Below are positions 37,915-47,007 of a stretch of 64,000 bases of DNA, piece by piece (the first letter of the stretch is position 1; each line of letters starts with the position of its first letter). The DNA comes from Verrucomicrobiales bacterium (GTDB lineage Bacteria > Verrucomicrobiota > Verrucomicrobiia > Limisphaerales > UBA11320). The notes beneath the pieces are model-generated. The model was not told the origin of the DNA. It searched no databases and saw only the letters and a program-made list of their open reading frames with translations. The DNA lies in NCBI GenBank assembly GCA_016793885.1, contig JAEUHE010000067.1, forward strand, positions 1 through 64,000. Direction: 5' to 3'. The translations under genes were made by a program, and so were the position numbers.

Positions 37915-39231
37915 ATGGGCTGTGTCATTGATCATCTCAGGGCCGATCACGAGGTGCGGGTCCTTCGCGACTTCGTCGATCAACGTAAGATCCGCGTTCG
38001 AGCCGGCGAACAAGGCGTGCTCCGACGCATGGATGTCGATTTCGGCCAGAACGAGATCTATCTGGACTTGGAACGTCAGGGGACCGTCCAGCGCCTTGTT
38101 TTCGGGCTGTCCTCCAAAGAAGGGCCGGGCAGCGGTCGCATGAGGGAGTTCTTTGAGCTGGGTCAGTTCGTTTCAGAGAGTCGCACGATACCAGCGAAGG
38201 GCGCCGACCCGGTGGGCACGCGGGACCGGCACTCTGCGGATCAAAGTCAACGTTCGGCGGATGCTTCTCGCGGAGAGGCCCCCCGTCCTGCAGTTTGCTT
38301 GGATGGTGTGGCGGTGGCGTGCGGCTGCGATCCTTTGTTTCATCGATCGCTCATCCCAACCGGCCACATTTGTGTTCATGCGTGCCTTCGTTGCGGAACC
38401 GTTACCTGCGCGGAGCGCGTGGGTGACGATGGGCGTTATACGGGAGAGGCTTTCATTGCATACCGTCCAGTCCAGGTCCCGGAGCCGATCTTGCGGTGGT
38501 TAGCCTTGTGGCCACGGGTGAACATCGACCACGCCGGAGCACCCAGTCGGTGGCCCATGTCCGCGGACTTGGTCCGATATCCAACCCTTTACTATCCGGC
38601 CGATCTCCGCTGCGAAACCATCGAAGCACTTTCGACGGCAGAGGCTAGACTGACGCGCGAGCAGGCGACTTTGTCGAGAACCGAGGCCATTAGGAAAGCG
38701 AAGTGTCCGTCCATCCGCCCCCCCGCTGGAATGCCGCCTATGCTCCAAGGATTCGTCGCACTCTGGGAGGCGCTACAACTGAGCAAGGATAGCGACGTCA
38801 CCACGTTGATCTACCTGGCCCAGCTCCGCAGTCCGGCCAGCGTGATTGCGGCCGACCTCCTGATTCGTCGTGCGGATGCCTTTCAGATCCTCAAACAGGC
38901 TCTCGACAGCAGCGATGCGACCTGGAACAGCGCGGGGATCGCCATGGCTCGTGACTTCCGGGGCGATCGTGCCCGGTTGGCGGAGCTCTTGTTGACAGCG
39001 ATCAACCAGGCGTCCTTGGATCCCTCCCCGGAACTGCCCGGACGAGTGGTGGGGTGGAGTCGTCTCGAGTCGCTGTTGGTGGCAGTGGGCGATCTCCGTC
39101 TGAACTCTCCCGAAGTCATTCGCGGATTGACAGGCCTGCGGCATCGTTTGAGCCGCTCCGACGACACTCTCAGGACGGCCATCGATGTGATCCTGCACGA
39201 ACTCAACTCGTCCCCGGTTAGCCCCTCATGA
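37915..39231 (+). CDS. Unknown protein with helical repeat C-terminus
   Basis: A 438-residue frame without signal peptide. The N-terminal 80 residues contain a small beta-rich segment (KIRVRAGEQGVLRRMDVDFG) like a KOW/SH3 module. The C-terminal 190 residues are helical and HEAT-like (VTTLIYLAQLRSPASVIAAD, DSSDATWNSAGIAMARDF, ESLLVAVGDLRLNSP). The stretch 38160-38480 in between is less convincing: its third-position GC falls and another frame looks better, so a pair of compensating frameshifts is possible. The stop overlaps the next start as ATGA. Confidence 0.5.
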   Translation: MGCVIDHLRADHEVRVLRDFVDQRKIRVRAGEQGVLRRMDVDFGQNEIYLDLERQGTVQRLVFGLSSKEGPGSGRMREFFELGQFVSESRTIPAKGADPVGTRDRHSADQSQRSADASRGEAPRPAVCLDGVAVACGCDPLFHRSLIPTGHICVHACLRCGTVTCAERVGDDGRYTGEAFIAYRPVQVPEPILRWLALWPRVNIDHAGAPSRWPMSADLVRYPTLYYPADLRCETIEALSTAEARLTREQATLSRTEAIRKAKCPSIRPPAGMPPMLQGFVALWEALQLSKDSDVTTLIYLAQLRSPASVIAADLLIRRADAFQILKQALDSSDATWNSAGIAMARDFRGDRARLAELLLTAINQASLDPSPELPGRVVGWSRLESLLVAVGDLRLNSPEVIRGLTGLRHRLSRSDDTLRTAIDVILHELNSSPVSPS

Positions 39232-39338
39232 AGCTTCTGCTTTCCATCGCGGCCGTTCTGGCCATTCTGTGCACGATCGGATTCACCATCATGATGCTGG
39301 TCCTCCAATCCAATGAGTATTCCCGTTCAGTACCGTGA
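39228..39338 (+). CDS. 36-residue single-helix membrane peptide
   Basis: ATG 39228 overlaps the preceding stop as ATGA. The peptide reads MKLLLSIAAVLAILCTIGFT, then IMMLVLQSNEYSRSVP and TGA at 39338, and the following gene starts inside it at 39313. The sequence is an almost pure transmembrane helix with a polar end. Overlap with both neighbours and a clean start argue for a real translated gene in a coupled operon. It could be a small membrane subunit or a leader-type peptide. Confidence 0.6.
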   Translation: MKLLLSIAAVLAILCTIGFTIMMLVLQSNEYSRSVP

Positions 39339-40380
39339 GCGCATTGCTGGGTTTCCCCTGGAGCTTCGCGAGCTGATCGCAGCCGAGTTGCAGGCCGGCA
39401 ATGAGATTGTGGAATTGGCGAGCTGCTTTCCGGCACCACCGGCTGGGGCGTATGTCAAGTTGGCCAAACCGGTGACCACCCACTCCAGGAACAGCACGCC
39501 CAAGCTTCGATTCTACGACAGAAACTCGTCGAGTTACTCGGGGGAGTTCACCGATGCCACCCGGTTCTTCTTTGTGCTCGAACCTCCGCACCCTCCGCAA
39601 CCACCTCCTGATATGGACGCGATCCGTGCGGAGATCGAAGCCCGGCAAAAGGCTGCGGATGCGGCGTTGTATCGCGATCAGGAAGCCGAACGACTTCGGC
39701 GCCAAGAGGCCGGCTACACGAGCAGGCTGTTCGTTCCGGACTTGCTGCCGGCTTCCCCTGCCAGAGTATCGCCGCTGGTGGACCGCTTTTGCGCGAGCAT
39801 GGTGATCGATTACGAGCGATGGCGGGAGGGTATTGGCTATGACACTTCCTTGTTCTCGACCGCGACCTCCGAAGAATTGGTTGAGATTGAGACCCTGCTG
39901 CTATCCAGACCGATTGATGACTGGCGTGATGTGGAGGCCTTGGCCAAACTGGAGTCTCCTCGGGCCAGAGTTAAATTGAGGGCCGCACTGACTGACTCCG
40001 AGTGTTCCGTTCGGGTCGCCCTCGTTCAGTACGCGGCTCATCTGCTGTCGGAAGAGGAGCGAACCGAAGTTCTCGTTGATGCCGTGCACAGGGCCGACAC
40101 TTACGGAGGGCTAACGCAGGCGTTGCTCGAAATCGAGAATCACCATCCGCCTCGCGTTATCGACGCTCTCCTGAGGGGAGTCCTGAGAGGAGGACGAAAC
40201 GCGATTCATTTTGCGGCCATGCTCATGTACCTCCATGGGAAAGCCCCCTCGGCTTTCGATTGGGAGCAGCGTCCCTTCTTCCTCCAGTTCGACACGGATA
40301 ATCCGACGCTGAGAGAGAGACTGTTTCGTGAGCTGTGTCGAAAGATTGGCCGGAATTGCGAAGGCTATCTACAGGGGTGA
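39313..40380 (+). CDS. HEAT-like repeat protein of unknown function
   Basis: A 355-residue soluble protein. The first 110 residues (PLELRELIAAELQAGNEIVE, RFFFVLEPPHPPQ) are mixed, followed by a charged helix of about 45 residues rich in Glu/Ala/Arg. The C-terminal half has HEAT-like helical pairs (DDWRDVEALAKLESPRARVK, SVRVALVQYAAHLLS, GLTQALLEIENHHPPRVID). No known catalytic motif is visible. It ends 15 bases before the convergent stop of the kinase gene and closes the 34-40 kb run of unknown genes. Confidence 0.6.
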   Translation: MSIPVQYRERIAGFPLELRELIAAELQAGNEIVELASCFPAPPAGAYVKLAKPVTTHSRNSTPKLRFYDRNSSSYSGEFTDATRFFFVLEPPHPPQPPPDMDAIRAEIEARQKAADAALYRDQEAERLRRQEAGYTSRLFVPDLLPASPARVSPLVDRFCASMVIDYERWREGIGYDTSLFSTATSEELVEIETLLLSRPIDDWRDVEALAKLESPRARVKLRAALTDSECSVRVALVQYAAHLLSEEERTEVLVDAVHRADTYGGLTQALLEIENHHPPRVIDALLRGVLRGGRNAIHFAAMLMYLHGKAPSAFDWEQRPFFLQFDTDNPTLRERLFRELCRKIGRNCEGYLQG

Positions 40381-40395
40381 CTCGCGGTCTACGAT

Positions 40396-43300
40396 TCAAC
40401 GAGGCGGGTCAAACGGGATCGCGGATGGTGGTAAAAAGAGCAAACTCTTCAGTTCCTCTCGAGGGGCTGCCGGGGTTTCTGGAGTGAAGGCGGTGACGGC
40501 GAACTGACCTGAGGCGGAAATTTGTTTTCGTCCAATCAGTTGGGCGAGTCGGATCAGCGATGGTGTCTTGCTGGTGTCGAAACGGGGCAGCGGCCACAGC
40601 CCAGCCGTTTCGGTGTCGCCAAATGAGAGCAGCGAAGCCCCATCAGGGGACAGGCAGGCGGCTGAGCACGAGGGCTGCGTACGTAGAGGATCGGTAATTG
40701 GGAGGCCGGAGAGTGGATCCCAGAGCTGTGCTTCCCCACGCAGTGTTACGGAGCAAACCCATCTGCTGTCAGGGGTGAACTGCAGATGGGTTGCGGCTGC
40801 CGTGGGGGCGATCAGCCGCGATGGTAGCTGGCGATCAGTCGTGTCCAAGATCTCCAGTGTGCCGTCATGGGACGCGCAGGCAAGCAGCCGCCCGTCTGGG
40901 CTAAAGGCGAGCGCGGAAACACCGCGAGCGCTCACGGAGCGCAGGTTCGTTTGTTTTCCGGTGGCCAGTTCCCACCGGACGGGCCGTGCATCTCTTCCGC
41001 CGGTGACGAGAAATCGGCTGTCTGGGCTGAACTCTACCTGTTCGACGAGCGCGTCGTGAGCCAGCGGGGCCAGATGAGCGCGGCCGCTCCGCGTATCCCA
41101 CAAACGAACCAAGTGATTACCACCGTGGGTGGCGATCCACCTTCCATCCGGGCTGAACTCAGCGCCCAGCAGGGGCGCTCCATGATTCAGGGGAGGACTC
41201 GCCTGCTCGCCGCTCGGAATGTGCCAGAGTCGCGCGAACCCGTCCCGTCCTGCGGTAGCGATCAAGCCGCTGTCCGAGGAAAACCTCAGGCTGAGTATGG
41301 GTGCGGGATGTGGCAGGGTTCCGAGGCTCAGGCCCTCGGACGCATTCTGAAGATGGACGGTCCCCTCAGCATCGCCGGTGGCCAAAAAGCGTCCGGAGGG
41401 ACTGAACTCAAGAAAGTGAACATAACCCTGATGTGGTTGGTAGGACTGGACCAGCCTCAGGTCCGAAGTGTTCCAAAGCTGCACTTTTCCAGCGAGCGTC
41501 GCTGTGGCTGTGAGGGCACCATCGGGCGAAAAAGCGCCCCGTGTGACGCGTGCGTCGTGCGGTATCATTCGCGGTTGCCCTAGGGGTGGCGCCATGTCCC
41601 ACCAGAGTGCTCCCGAGTAACTCCCCGTCACCAAGCGCCGGGAATCTTGGCTGAACGCGACCTGGAGCACGCCCGAGCTGTGGATGAGAGGCTCGCGTGC
41701 GGAGCGCCACGTAGAGGTGTCCCAGCAACGGGCAGTCGCGTCGTCGCCCAAGGTCACGAGCTGTGTCCCATCCGGACTGAAGCGCACCGAGGTCACATGG
41801 CTTCTATGCACGAGAGCGTCGGTCACCCGACGGCCCAAGCGGAGATCCCAGACATAAGCCTCACCTCGATGGGACCAGCCGGCGAGGGCCAGAAATCTAC
41901 CATCCGGGCTGAACTCGAGATCGGTCGCCCCTGCGTCGAATGGGTAATAGTCCAGGTTTGTCTCCGGCTGCTCCAGATCCCAGACCGACACTTGGCCGAG
42001 GTCGGTTGCCGTGGCGAGCCGTCGGCCGGAGGCATCGAACTCCTGCACGAGGACAGTCCCCTTCACCACGCGCTGCTTTTCCAGAGAGCGGGTTTCGCTG
42101 GACCAGATCTGCACCAGCCCGGATTCGTAGCCGAGCGCCAAACGAGTCCCCTGCGCATTGAAAACGCAGGTCTGAATGGCATCCTGCTCGGAGTGGACCA
42201 GGATCTCGGAGCTCCATTGGCTCAGGTCCTCCTGGCTCCGGCTAGGCTGCCACAGCCGAACGCGGCTCCGATCGTCCACGGTGGCGAGTTTTGGGGACCT
42301 CGGGTCGAGGGTCAGGGATCGGATGGTGGCGTCATGGGGCAGGGTTGCGGATACCAACAAGCGCGGGGCGATCCGCCAGATCCGAACTCCGTCGGAATGA
42401 ACAGTTGTCAGCAGCTCAGAGACTGGGTGCGCCCGGGCGCTGACGATAGGGGGGCTGGTGGACTCCAGTGATCCATCCGTGGATTGCTGAGTCCTCAGGT
42501 CGAGATAGCGGTATCGGCCGTTTCGTGCCAATGCCAGGGAGTTGTTGCCATCGCGGGAGAACCCCACCGCCATTATCTCGGAGCCGCTGCTCCAAGGCCT
42601 GGCGGTGGGCATAGCGAACGAACGCTGCGCCAAGACGGACATTAATCTCTCTCCCAAGGCAATCTCCTGAGGCTCGCGTTCTAGCAGATGAGCCAGCAAG
42701 GCAAGCGCCTTGGAGCTTTCCCCTCCCTCCAGCAAGCTCTCGACTTTCTCGCGCTGCAGTTGTTTGACCAGCTGAACCGAACGATCATTGGCTGTTTTCA
42801 GCCGGCGAGCCGCGAGATTGCTACCGATGGTCAGGGTTAACGCGGCAATGAGGCTGACCAGGCAGAGGCCCGCCAACGCGGGGCGCCGTCGGCTCCACCG
42901 CCAAGCCGAGGATATGGGGCCCAGTGGACGAGCAAGGATTGGCAGGCCTACCAACCAGCGCTCCAGGTCTTCCGCCAACTCCTCAGCGGTGCCATAGCGG
43001 GCGGAGGGCTCCTTGCGGAGGCACTTGAGCGTGATGGTTTCGAGGTCGCGATCCACCTGGGGATTGGCTTGGCGCGGCGGCAAGGGATCCTGATCGACCA
43101 CCTGGCGCAAGGTTTCGATAGGTGTCTTGGCCTGGAACGGTGGTCGACCAGCGACCAGATGGTATAGAATTGCTCCGAGACCATAGACATCGACGGCGGT
43201 GGTCAGCTGGCGTGTCTTGCCGGCTGCCTGCTCGGGAGCCATGTAGTTGGGCGAACCCAGAACGGACGAGGTGAAGGTGAAGCCGGTATCCTGATCGAGC

Positions 43301-43908
43301 GATTTGGCCAGTCCGAAGTCTGCCACATGCGGCTCCCCTCGCTCGTCCAGCAGAATGTTGGAGGGTTTGAGGTCCCGGTGCAGGATGCCGCGCTGGTGGG
43401 CATAGTGGACGGCGCGGCAGATCGTGATGAGCTGCTGGACTCGTTCCCGCACAGGGCGTTGCAGGTTCAGCTGGGAAGCTAGATCGCCCCCTTCCACCAA
43501 GCGCATGGTGAAAAAGTGCGCGCCCTCGTGCTCGCCGCTTTCGTAGAGAGAAACGATGTGAGGGTGGTGCAGTTGGGCCACCGCCTCGATCTCCATGCGG
43601 AACCGCAGACGCGCCTCGTCGGAGAGCAGGTGCGCCGACTGAACCATCTTCAAGGCCACCTGCCGGTTGATTCCAAGCTGCCGAGCCCGGTAGACCACCC
43701 CCATGCCACCCCGCGCGATTTCTTCGATGATCTCGTAGTCCGCGAAGAAGCGCGATTTCAACCCGGGCGGCACCGGGCGTCGCGCTTCCGTGGGAGTGAT
43801 GGCCTCCGGGGATAGCGCCAGCCGCAGCGAACATCCTAGACACCCCTGTCCAGGGGGGATCGCGAGGCCGCACTCAGGGCACTTTTCTTTGGGGGCAAGG
43901 TCGTTCAC
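40396..43908 (-). CDS. Ser/Thr protein kinase fused to WD40 propellers
   Basis: A 1170-residue receptor-like kinase. An N-terminal zinc-ribbon-like motif has Cys10, 13, 23 and 26. The Hanks-type kinase domain (about 58-320) is complete: GGMG glycine loop, VALK Lys87, catalytic HRDLKPSN (177-184), DFGLAK (197-202), and APEQ. One transmembrane helix (about 344-364) follows, then about 14 WD40 repeats to the end (FSPDGRFLALAGW, VRFSPDGTQLVTLGDDAT, LWDTRSGR and similar). The helix places the kinase in the cytoplasm and the propellers outside. It follows the sigma-factor gene by 70 bases, so the pair probably forms one signalling operon: extracytoplasmic binding by the propeller, phosphorylation inside. 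Confidence 0.92.
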   Translation of the reverse strand: MNDLAPKEKCPECGLAIPPGQGCLGCSLRLALSPEAITPTEARRPVPPGLKSRFFADYEIIEEIARGGMGVVYRARQLGINRQVALKMVQSAHLLSDEARLRFRMEIEAVAQLHHPHIVSLYESGEHEGAHFFTMRLVEGGDLASQLNLQRPVRERVQQLITICRAVHYAHQRGILHRDLKPSNILLDERGEPHVADFGLAKSLDQDTGFTFTSSVLGSPNYMAPEQAAGKTRQLTTAVDVYGLGAILYHLVAGRPPFQAKTPIETLRQVVDQDPLPPRQANPQVDRDLETITLKCLRKEPSARYGTAEELAEDLERWLVGLPILARPLGPISSAWRWSRRRPALAGLCLVSLIAALTLTIGSNLAARRLKTANDRSVQLVKQLQREKVESLLEGGESSKALALLAHLLEREPQEIALGERLMSVLAQRSFAMPTARPWSSGSEIMAVGFSRDGNNSLALARNGRYRYLDLRTQQSTDGSLESTSPPIVSARAHPVSELLTTVHSDGVRIWRIAPRLLVSATLPHDATIRSLTLDPRSPKLATVDDRSRVRLWQPSRSQEDLSQWSSEILVHSEQDAIQTCVFNAQGTRLALGYESGLVQIWSSETRSLEKQRVVKGTVLVQEFDASGRRLATATDLGQVSVWDLEQPETNLDYYPFDAGATDLEFSPDGRFLALAGWSHRGEAYVWDLRLGRRVTDALVHRSHVTSVRFSPDGTQLVTLGDDATARCWDTSTWRSAREPLIHSSGVLQVAFSQDSRRLVTGSYSGALWWDMAPPLGQPRMIPHDARVTRGAFSPDGALTATATLAGKVQLWNTSDLRLVQSYQPHQGYVHFLEFSPSGRFLATGDAEGTVHLQNASEGLSLGTLPHPAPILSLRFSSDSGLIATAGRDGFARLWHIPSGEQASPPLNHGAPLLGAEFSPDGRWIATHGGNHLVRLWDTRSGRAHLAPLAHDALVEQVEFSPDSRFLVTGGRDARPVRWELATGKQTNLRSVSARGVSALAFSPDGRLLACASHDGTLEILDTTDRQLPSRLIAPTAAATHLQFTPDSRWVCSVTLRGEAQLWDPLSGLPITDPLRTQPSCSAACLSPDGASLLSFGDTETAGLWPLPRFDTSKTPSLIRLAQLIGRKQISASGQFAVTAFTPETPAAPREELKSLLFLPPSAIPFDPPR

Positions 43909-43978
43909 AGCCAGGTCTACCGGGGACCTCTAAAGAATTAAGTAAATCAGGCCTCAGGTTAGCTGAGATTCGTTCGCT

Positions 43979-44722
43979 TCAACGCCGGCACACCACATCG
44001 ATGAGATAGTTGATCTCGTCATCCACCTCGTCCGGGTGGGCGACTGTTTGGGCGACCGCCTCGCGGAGCAATTCCCCGTAGCGGCGGCGCACCTTGAACA
44101 CTTCCTGTTTCACGGTTCCTTCCGTAAGCCCCAGAGCGGCACCGATTTCGGATTGGCTCAGGGTCGGGTGGCCTCCGGGCAGGTAGGCTTCGAGATACTT
44201 AAACCGTTCCGCACGGTCGGCATCGGCATATTCAGCTCTCAACAGGGTACGCGCCCCGTCGAGAAGGTCCGCAGCCCAGCGCCGGTCGTAAAGCTGATCC
44301 GCGCTGGCCGAGTCCTCTGGCTCGTGGAGGTAGCGTTCCTCCGCGCTCATGCCGTCGAACGAAACGATTTGTTTCCCTCCGCCTCGCTTCTGGGCTTGGG
44401 TACGATCCCACTCGTTGGCGAGAAAGCATTTGAATGCCGTTAGGAGAAACCAGCGGAATCGGCCCCGGCGGCGATCGGCGCCGCTCAGGTAGTTTTTCTC
44501 CAAAAGCTTGCTGAAAAACTCCTGAGTGAGGTCCTGGGCGTGGTGAGTATCGCATCCTTGTCGGCGTGCGAAGGCGTAGAGCGGAAACCAGTATTTCTGG
44601 CACAGCTCGGAGAGTGCCGCCAGCGCCTCCGGCGTTTCGGGCTTGCTGGCGCGCAACACCATGCTCCAATGCGTGGTCACGAACACGGGATCTGAGCCGG
44701 GCTTGTTGGGACTGTCGCTCAT
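43979..44722 (-). CDS. ECF-like RNA polymerase sigma factor
   Basis: A 247-residue sigma factor of the type found beside protein kinases in Planctomycetes and Verrucomicrobiota. ATG 44722 is chosen because MSDSPNKPGSDPVFVTTHWSM is the usual beginning of the family; the frame extends upstream to 44797. Region 2 shows LCQKYWFPLYAFARRQG and DAQDLTQEFF-like AQDLTQEFFSKLL, and region 4 SQSEIGAALGLTEGTVKQEVFKVRRRY, a helix-turn-helix. It differs from classical ECF factors by a longer linker (QIVSFDGMSAEERY...). Target promoters are unknown. It is cotranscribed with the WD40 kinase, which may control it. Confidence 0.9.
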   Translation of the reverse strand: MSDSPNKPGSDPVFVTTHWSMVLRASKPETPEALAALSELCQKYWFPLYAFARRQGCDTHHAQDLTQEFFSKLLEKNYLSGADRRRGRFRWFLLTAFKCFLANEWDRTQAQKRGGGKQIVSFDGMSAEERYLHEPEDSASADQLYDRRWAADLLDGARTLLRAEYADADRAERFKYLEAYLPGGHPTLSQSEIGAALGLTEGTVKQEVFKVRRRYGELLREAVAQTVAHPDEVDDEINYLIDVVCRR

Positions 44723-44878
44723 GATGCCAAGGTGTAGACGTTTGGGTTTGCCAACGCGGTTGCCCAGATTCTTAATGATTTGTGTCAGTCTATTCAACCG
44801 ACAAAACCGATATCGGGCTTCGTCGGCCCCCCCTATCGTCGATTTGACCCCGACGAAGGTAACCTGGAGCCTACGCTC

Positions 44879-45721
44879 TCACTCTCCGCTGGCTGGCCTG
44901 CCAGCGCGGGAGAAATGGTCGGCGAGAAGACGATTCACCTTCGTAGACTGATGGATGGTGATGCCGTGGGACGCATCGGGAATCTCCACGAACCGAGCCC
45001 CTGGAATCTGGGCTGCCAGCTGCTTGCCGAATTTGGGAGGCGCGATGGGGTCATGGGCGGCGCTGAGGACGAAGGTTGGAATACCGCCAAGGGATGGCAA
45101 TCCGGGAGTGCCATCGTGTCGGCGAAGCGACATGGCCTGCCTCATGGCCATGGGCGATTGCTCGGCTAAGTCATGACCGAAGAGCGGCGCGAGCTCTGCG
45201 GCCAAGGCGGCGCAATCGATGCTACGGAGAAAGTCTTTCGGGTAAATCAGTTGGAGGAATGCCTTTCGGCGCGCGGATTTCAGTCCCAGGCTGGTTCTCA
45301 GCGCGGTCCAGATCATGCCTGGTGTCATTTGAACTGCGTCCTTGCCCCGAGCCACCGTACACAACAGCGCCAGGCTGCGCACACGTTGGGGATGCGCGAG
45401 GGCAAGTTGCTGAGCAATCACGCCCCCCATCGAATGTCCCACCACGTGCGCGGAATCCCACCCCGCCGCATCCATCACAGCCCTGGCGTCATCTGCCATC
45501 TGGGCAATCGAGAACGGCGCGTTCTTCTCGATGGTGCTTTGCCCGATGCCGCGGTTGTCAAACAATGCCAGCCGATGGCTGGCGGCGAGCTCGTCCACCT
45601 GCGGTTTCCAGGCATTGCCGATCGCACCCACACCTTGGATGAGCAACACCGCGGCTCCCTCGGTCCCGTGGACTTCGAAGTAGAGCTCGGCACCGTGGTT
45701 TGGGATCAAAGCCATTCTCAA
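44879..45721 (-). CDS. Alpha/beta hydrolase
   Basis: A 280-residue alpha/beta-hydrolase-fold enzyme, cytoplasmic. The nucleophile elbow is GHSMGG with Ser97; the acid is Asp224 (SAAHDPIAPP) and the base His252 (DASHGITIHQ). The oxyanion loop is LLIQGVGAIG. It resembles the broad 3-oxoadipate enol-lactonase/esterase group, but the QGVG loop and absence of pathway genes leave the substrate open. The start may be ATG 45721 or 45715. The preceding gene ends 18 bases upstream. Confidence 0.9.
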   Translation of the reverse strand: MRMALIPNHGAELYFEVHGTEGAAVLLIQGVGAIGNAWKPQVDELAASHRLALFDNRGIGQSTIEKNAPFSIAQMADDARAVMDAAGWDSAHVVGHSMGGVIAQQLALAHPQRVRSLALLCTVARGKDAVQMTPGMIWTALRTSLGLKSARRKAFLQLIYPKDFLRSIDCAALAAELAPLFGHDLAEQSPMAMRQAMSLRRHDGTPGLPSLGGIPTFVLSAAHDPIAPPKFGKQLAAQIPGARFVEIPDASHGITIHQSTKVNRLLADHFSRAGRPASGE

Positions 45722-45739
45722 AAGTGGCGCTTCGGCGTC

Positions 45740-46675
45740 TTAGGGCAAGATTAGTCTGAAAAACCGCGCCGGACTGCCGGGCGGTAGGATTACCGCGTTT
45801 TCCATCCCATCGGGCAAAACATCTTCTCCCACCGGGTGCCAATCCTCCGGGGCCAGCCCATCGGACTCTTCGAGGGTGCCGCCGCTTACCGCCAGCGGCC
45901 AGCTGATCCTGAGCTGATCGTTGTCGAGCCGACGCACGTTCAGCAACACTAGCGGTGCGGTCGTTAGGTGCGTGATCGAGCCTGAAAGTCCGAACAGGAG
46001 TTTGCCGTGGCCGTCCTGCTCGGTCCAGGTCAGCTCCCGCTGGTCCGGAAATGCGACCGCGGTAGGTCCCTGGGTGGGAAGGCTGCGGGAGGCATGGGCC
46101 GAGAGGCTCTGATCGTTCAGGTAGAGCTCGATGACCGAGTTGGTGTGCTGCTGTCCATCCATTATCAGTCCAGCCTGACCGATATCGATGAACATTTGGT
46201 CGGCGTTCTGAAAGTCATTGTAAACGCTGATGTTTCCGCTCCAGCCCGAGGTCGCAATGCGCGCGTTGGTCAGGGTGTGCGTCCCCATTTGGATATGGGC
46301 GGAGAAGCCGGCCAGTGTGCGGAAATAGTAGTTGCCAATGTCACCTCCCGCACTGGTGCTTTGATAATCAATGAAATCCGCATCGTAGGTCACCCGTCCG
46401 GCGAACGGGGTGCCGATTTCGATGCCGAGAGGCAAGGCGGTGGAATGACTGTTGGTGCGTGCGACCTGGCCTGCGAACCAAAAGGTGACAGGAGCCGCAG
46501 AAACCGGTGACAAGAGCATCATGAGGAGCCCAATTGAGCACAGAAAAAGCGACGAGGTGGTATGGATGTTCGGCTTCTGCGGTGTCGATTCTGGCCCACC
46601 CGGAAATCTGGAAGATGGCTCGCAGCTCTTGATCGCGGGGCTGGGCTGACGAGCGGACGACACGACGTAGTACAT
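45740..46675 (-). CDS. Exported beta-sandwich protein with shared C-terminal module
   Basis: A 311-residue frame. A hydrophobic signal (about 42-60, LFLCSIGLLMMLLSPVSAA) stands unusually far from the ATG at 46675, so the true start may be a non-ATG codon nearer the signal. The mature part begins VTFWFAGQVARTNS and continues with beta strands typical of PEP-CTERM-associated domains (GRVTYDADF, DIGNYYFRTLAGFSA). The last 60 residues carry the module shared by other exported proteins here (LRISWPLAVSGGTLEESDGL, ending RFFRLIL). There is no PEP-CTERM signal. Function is unknown. Confidence 0.6.
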   Translation of the reverse strand: MYYVVSSARQPSPAIKSCEPSSRFPGGPESTPQKPNIHTTSSLFLCSIGLLMMLLSPVSAAPVTFWFAGQVARTNSHSTALPLGIEIGTPFAGRVTYDADFIDYQSTSAGGDIGNYYFRTLAGFSAHIQMGTHTLTNARIATSGWSGNISVYNDFQNADQMFIDIGQAGLIMDGQQHTNSVIELYLNDQSLSAHASRSLPTQGPTAVAFPDQRELTWTEQDGHGKLLFGLSGSITHLTTAPLVLLNVRRLDNDQLRISWPLAVSGGTLEESDGLAPEDWHPVGEDVLPDGMENAVILPPGSPARFFRLILP

Positions 46676-47007
46676 GGTGGAACGCTACCAGAGTTGGCGG
46701 TCCGGAGATATTCGTCTTCGGTAGGGGGCGAGGGCGAATCCACTGGCTTCCGGCGTTCCCCAATTCTGCTGGCTCACCCATTTCCTTGTAAGACCTGGAC
46801 CTGCGCTTCCGGAGTAGTTGGTGCAGGGTTGTTCCCTGTGCCGGGAACGGTTGGCATGAACCTTTTGAATGCATCTCCTCTTCATGAGCCGATCCTGCGA
46901 CGCATAGAGCGAGAACGGATCTCGCGGTAGGAAACAAGCGCCCTGTGCTTTCTTGCAGGCGTGTCGAAGTTGTGTAGTCTTGCGGCCTACGGGAGAGGAA
47001 AGATGTG
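46676..47007. other. Divergent intergenic region, no gene recognised
   Basis: About 330 bases between divergent exported-protein genes. It should contain both promoters; none is clear by eye. Confidence 0.35.

Noticed and set aside
44798..44878. Separate small gene between sigma factor and hydrolase
   Set aside because: The open frames are short continuations of the neighbours with no start signal.
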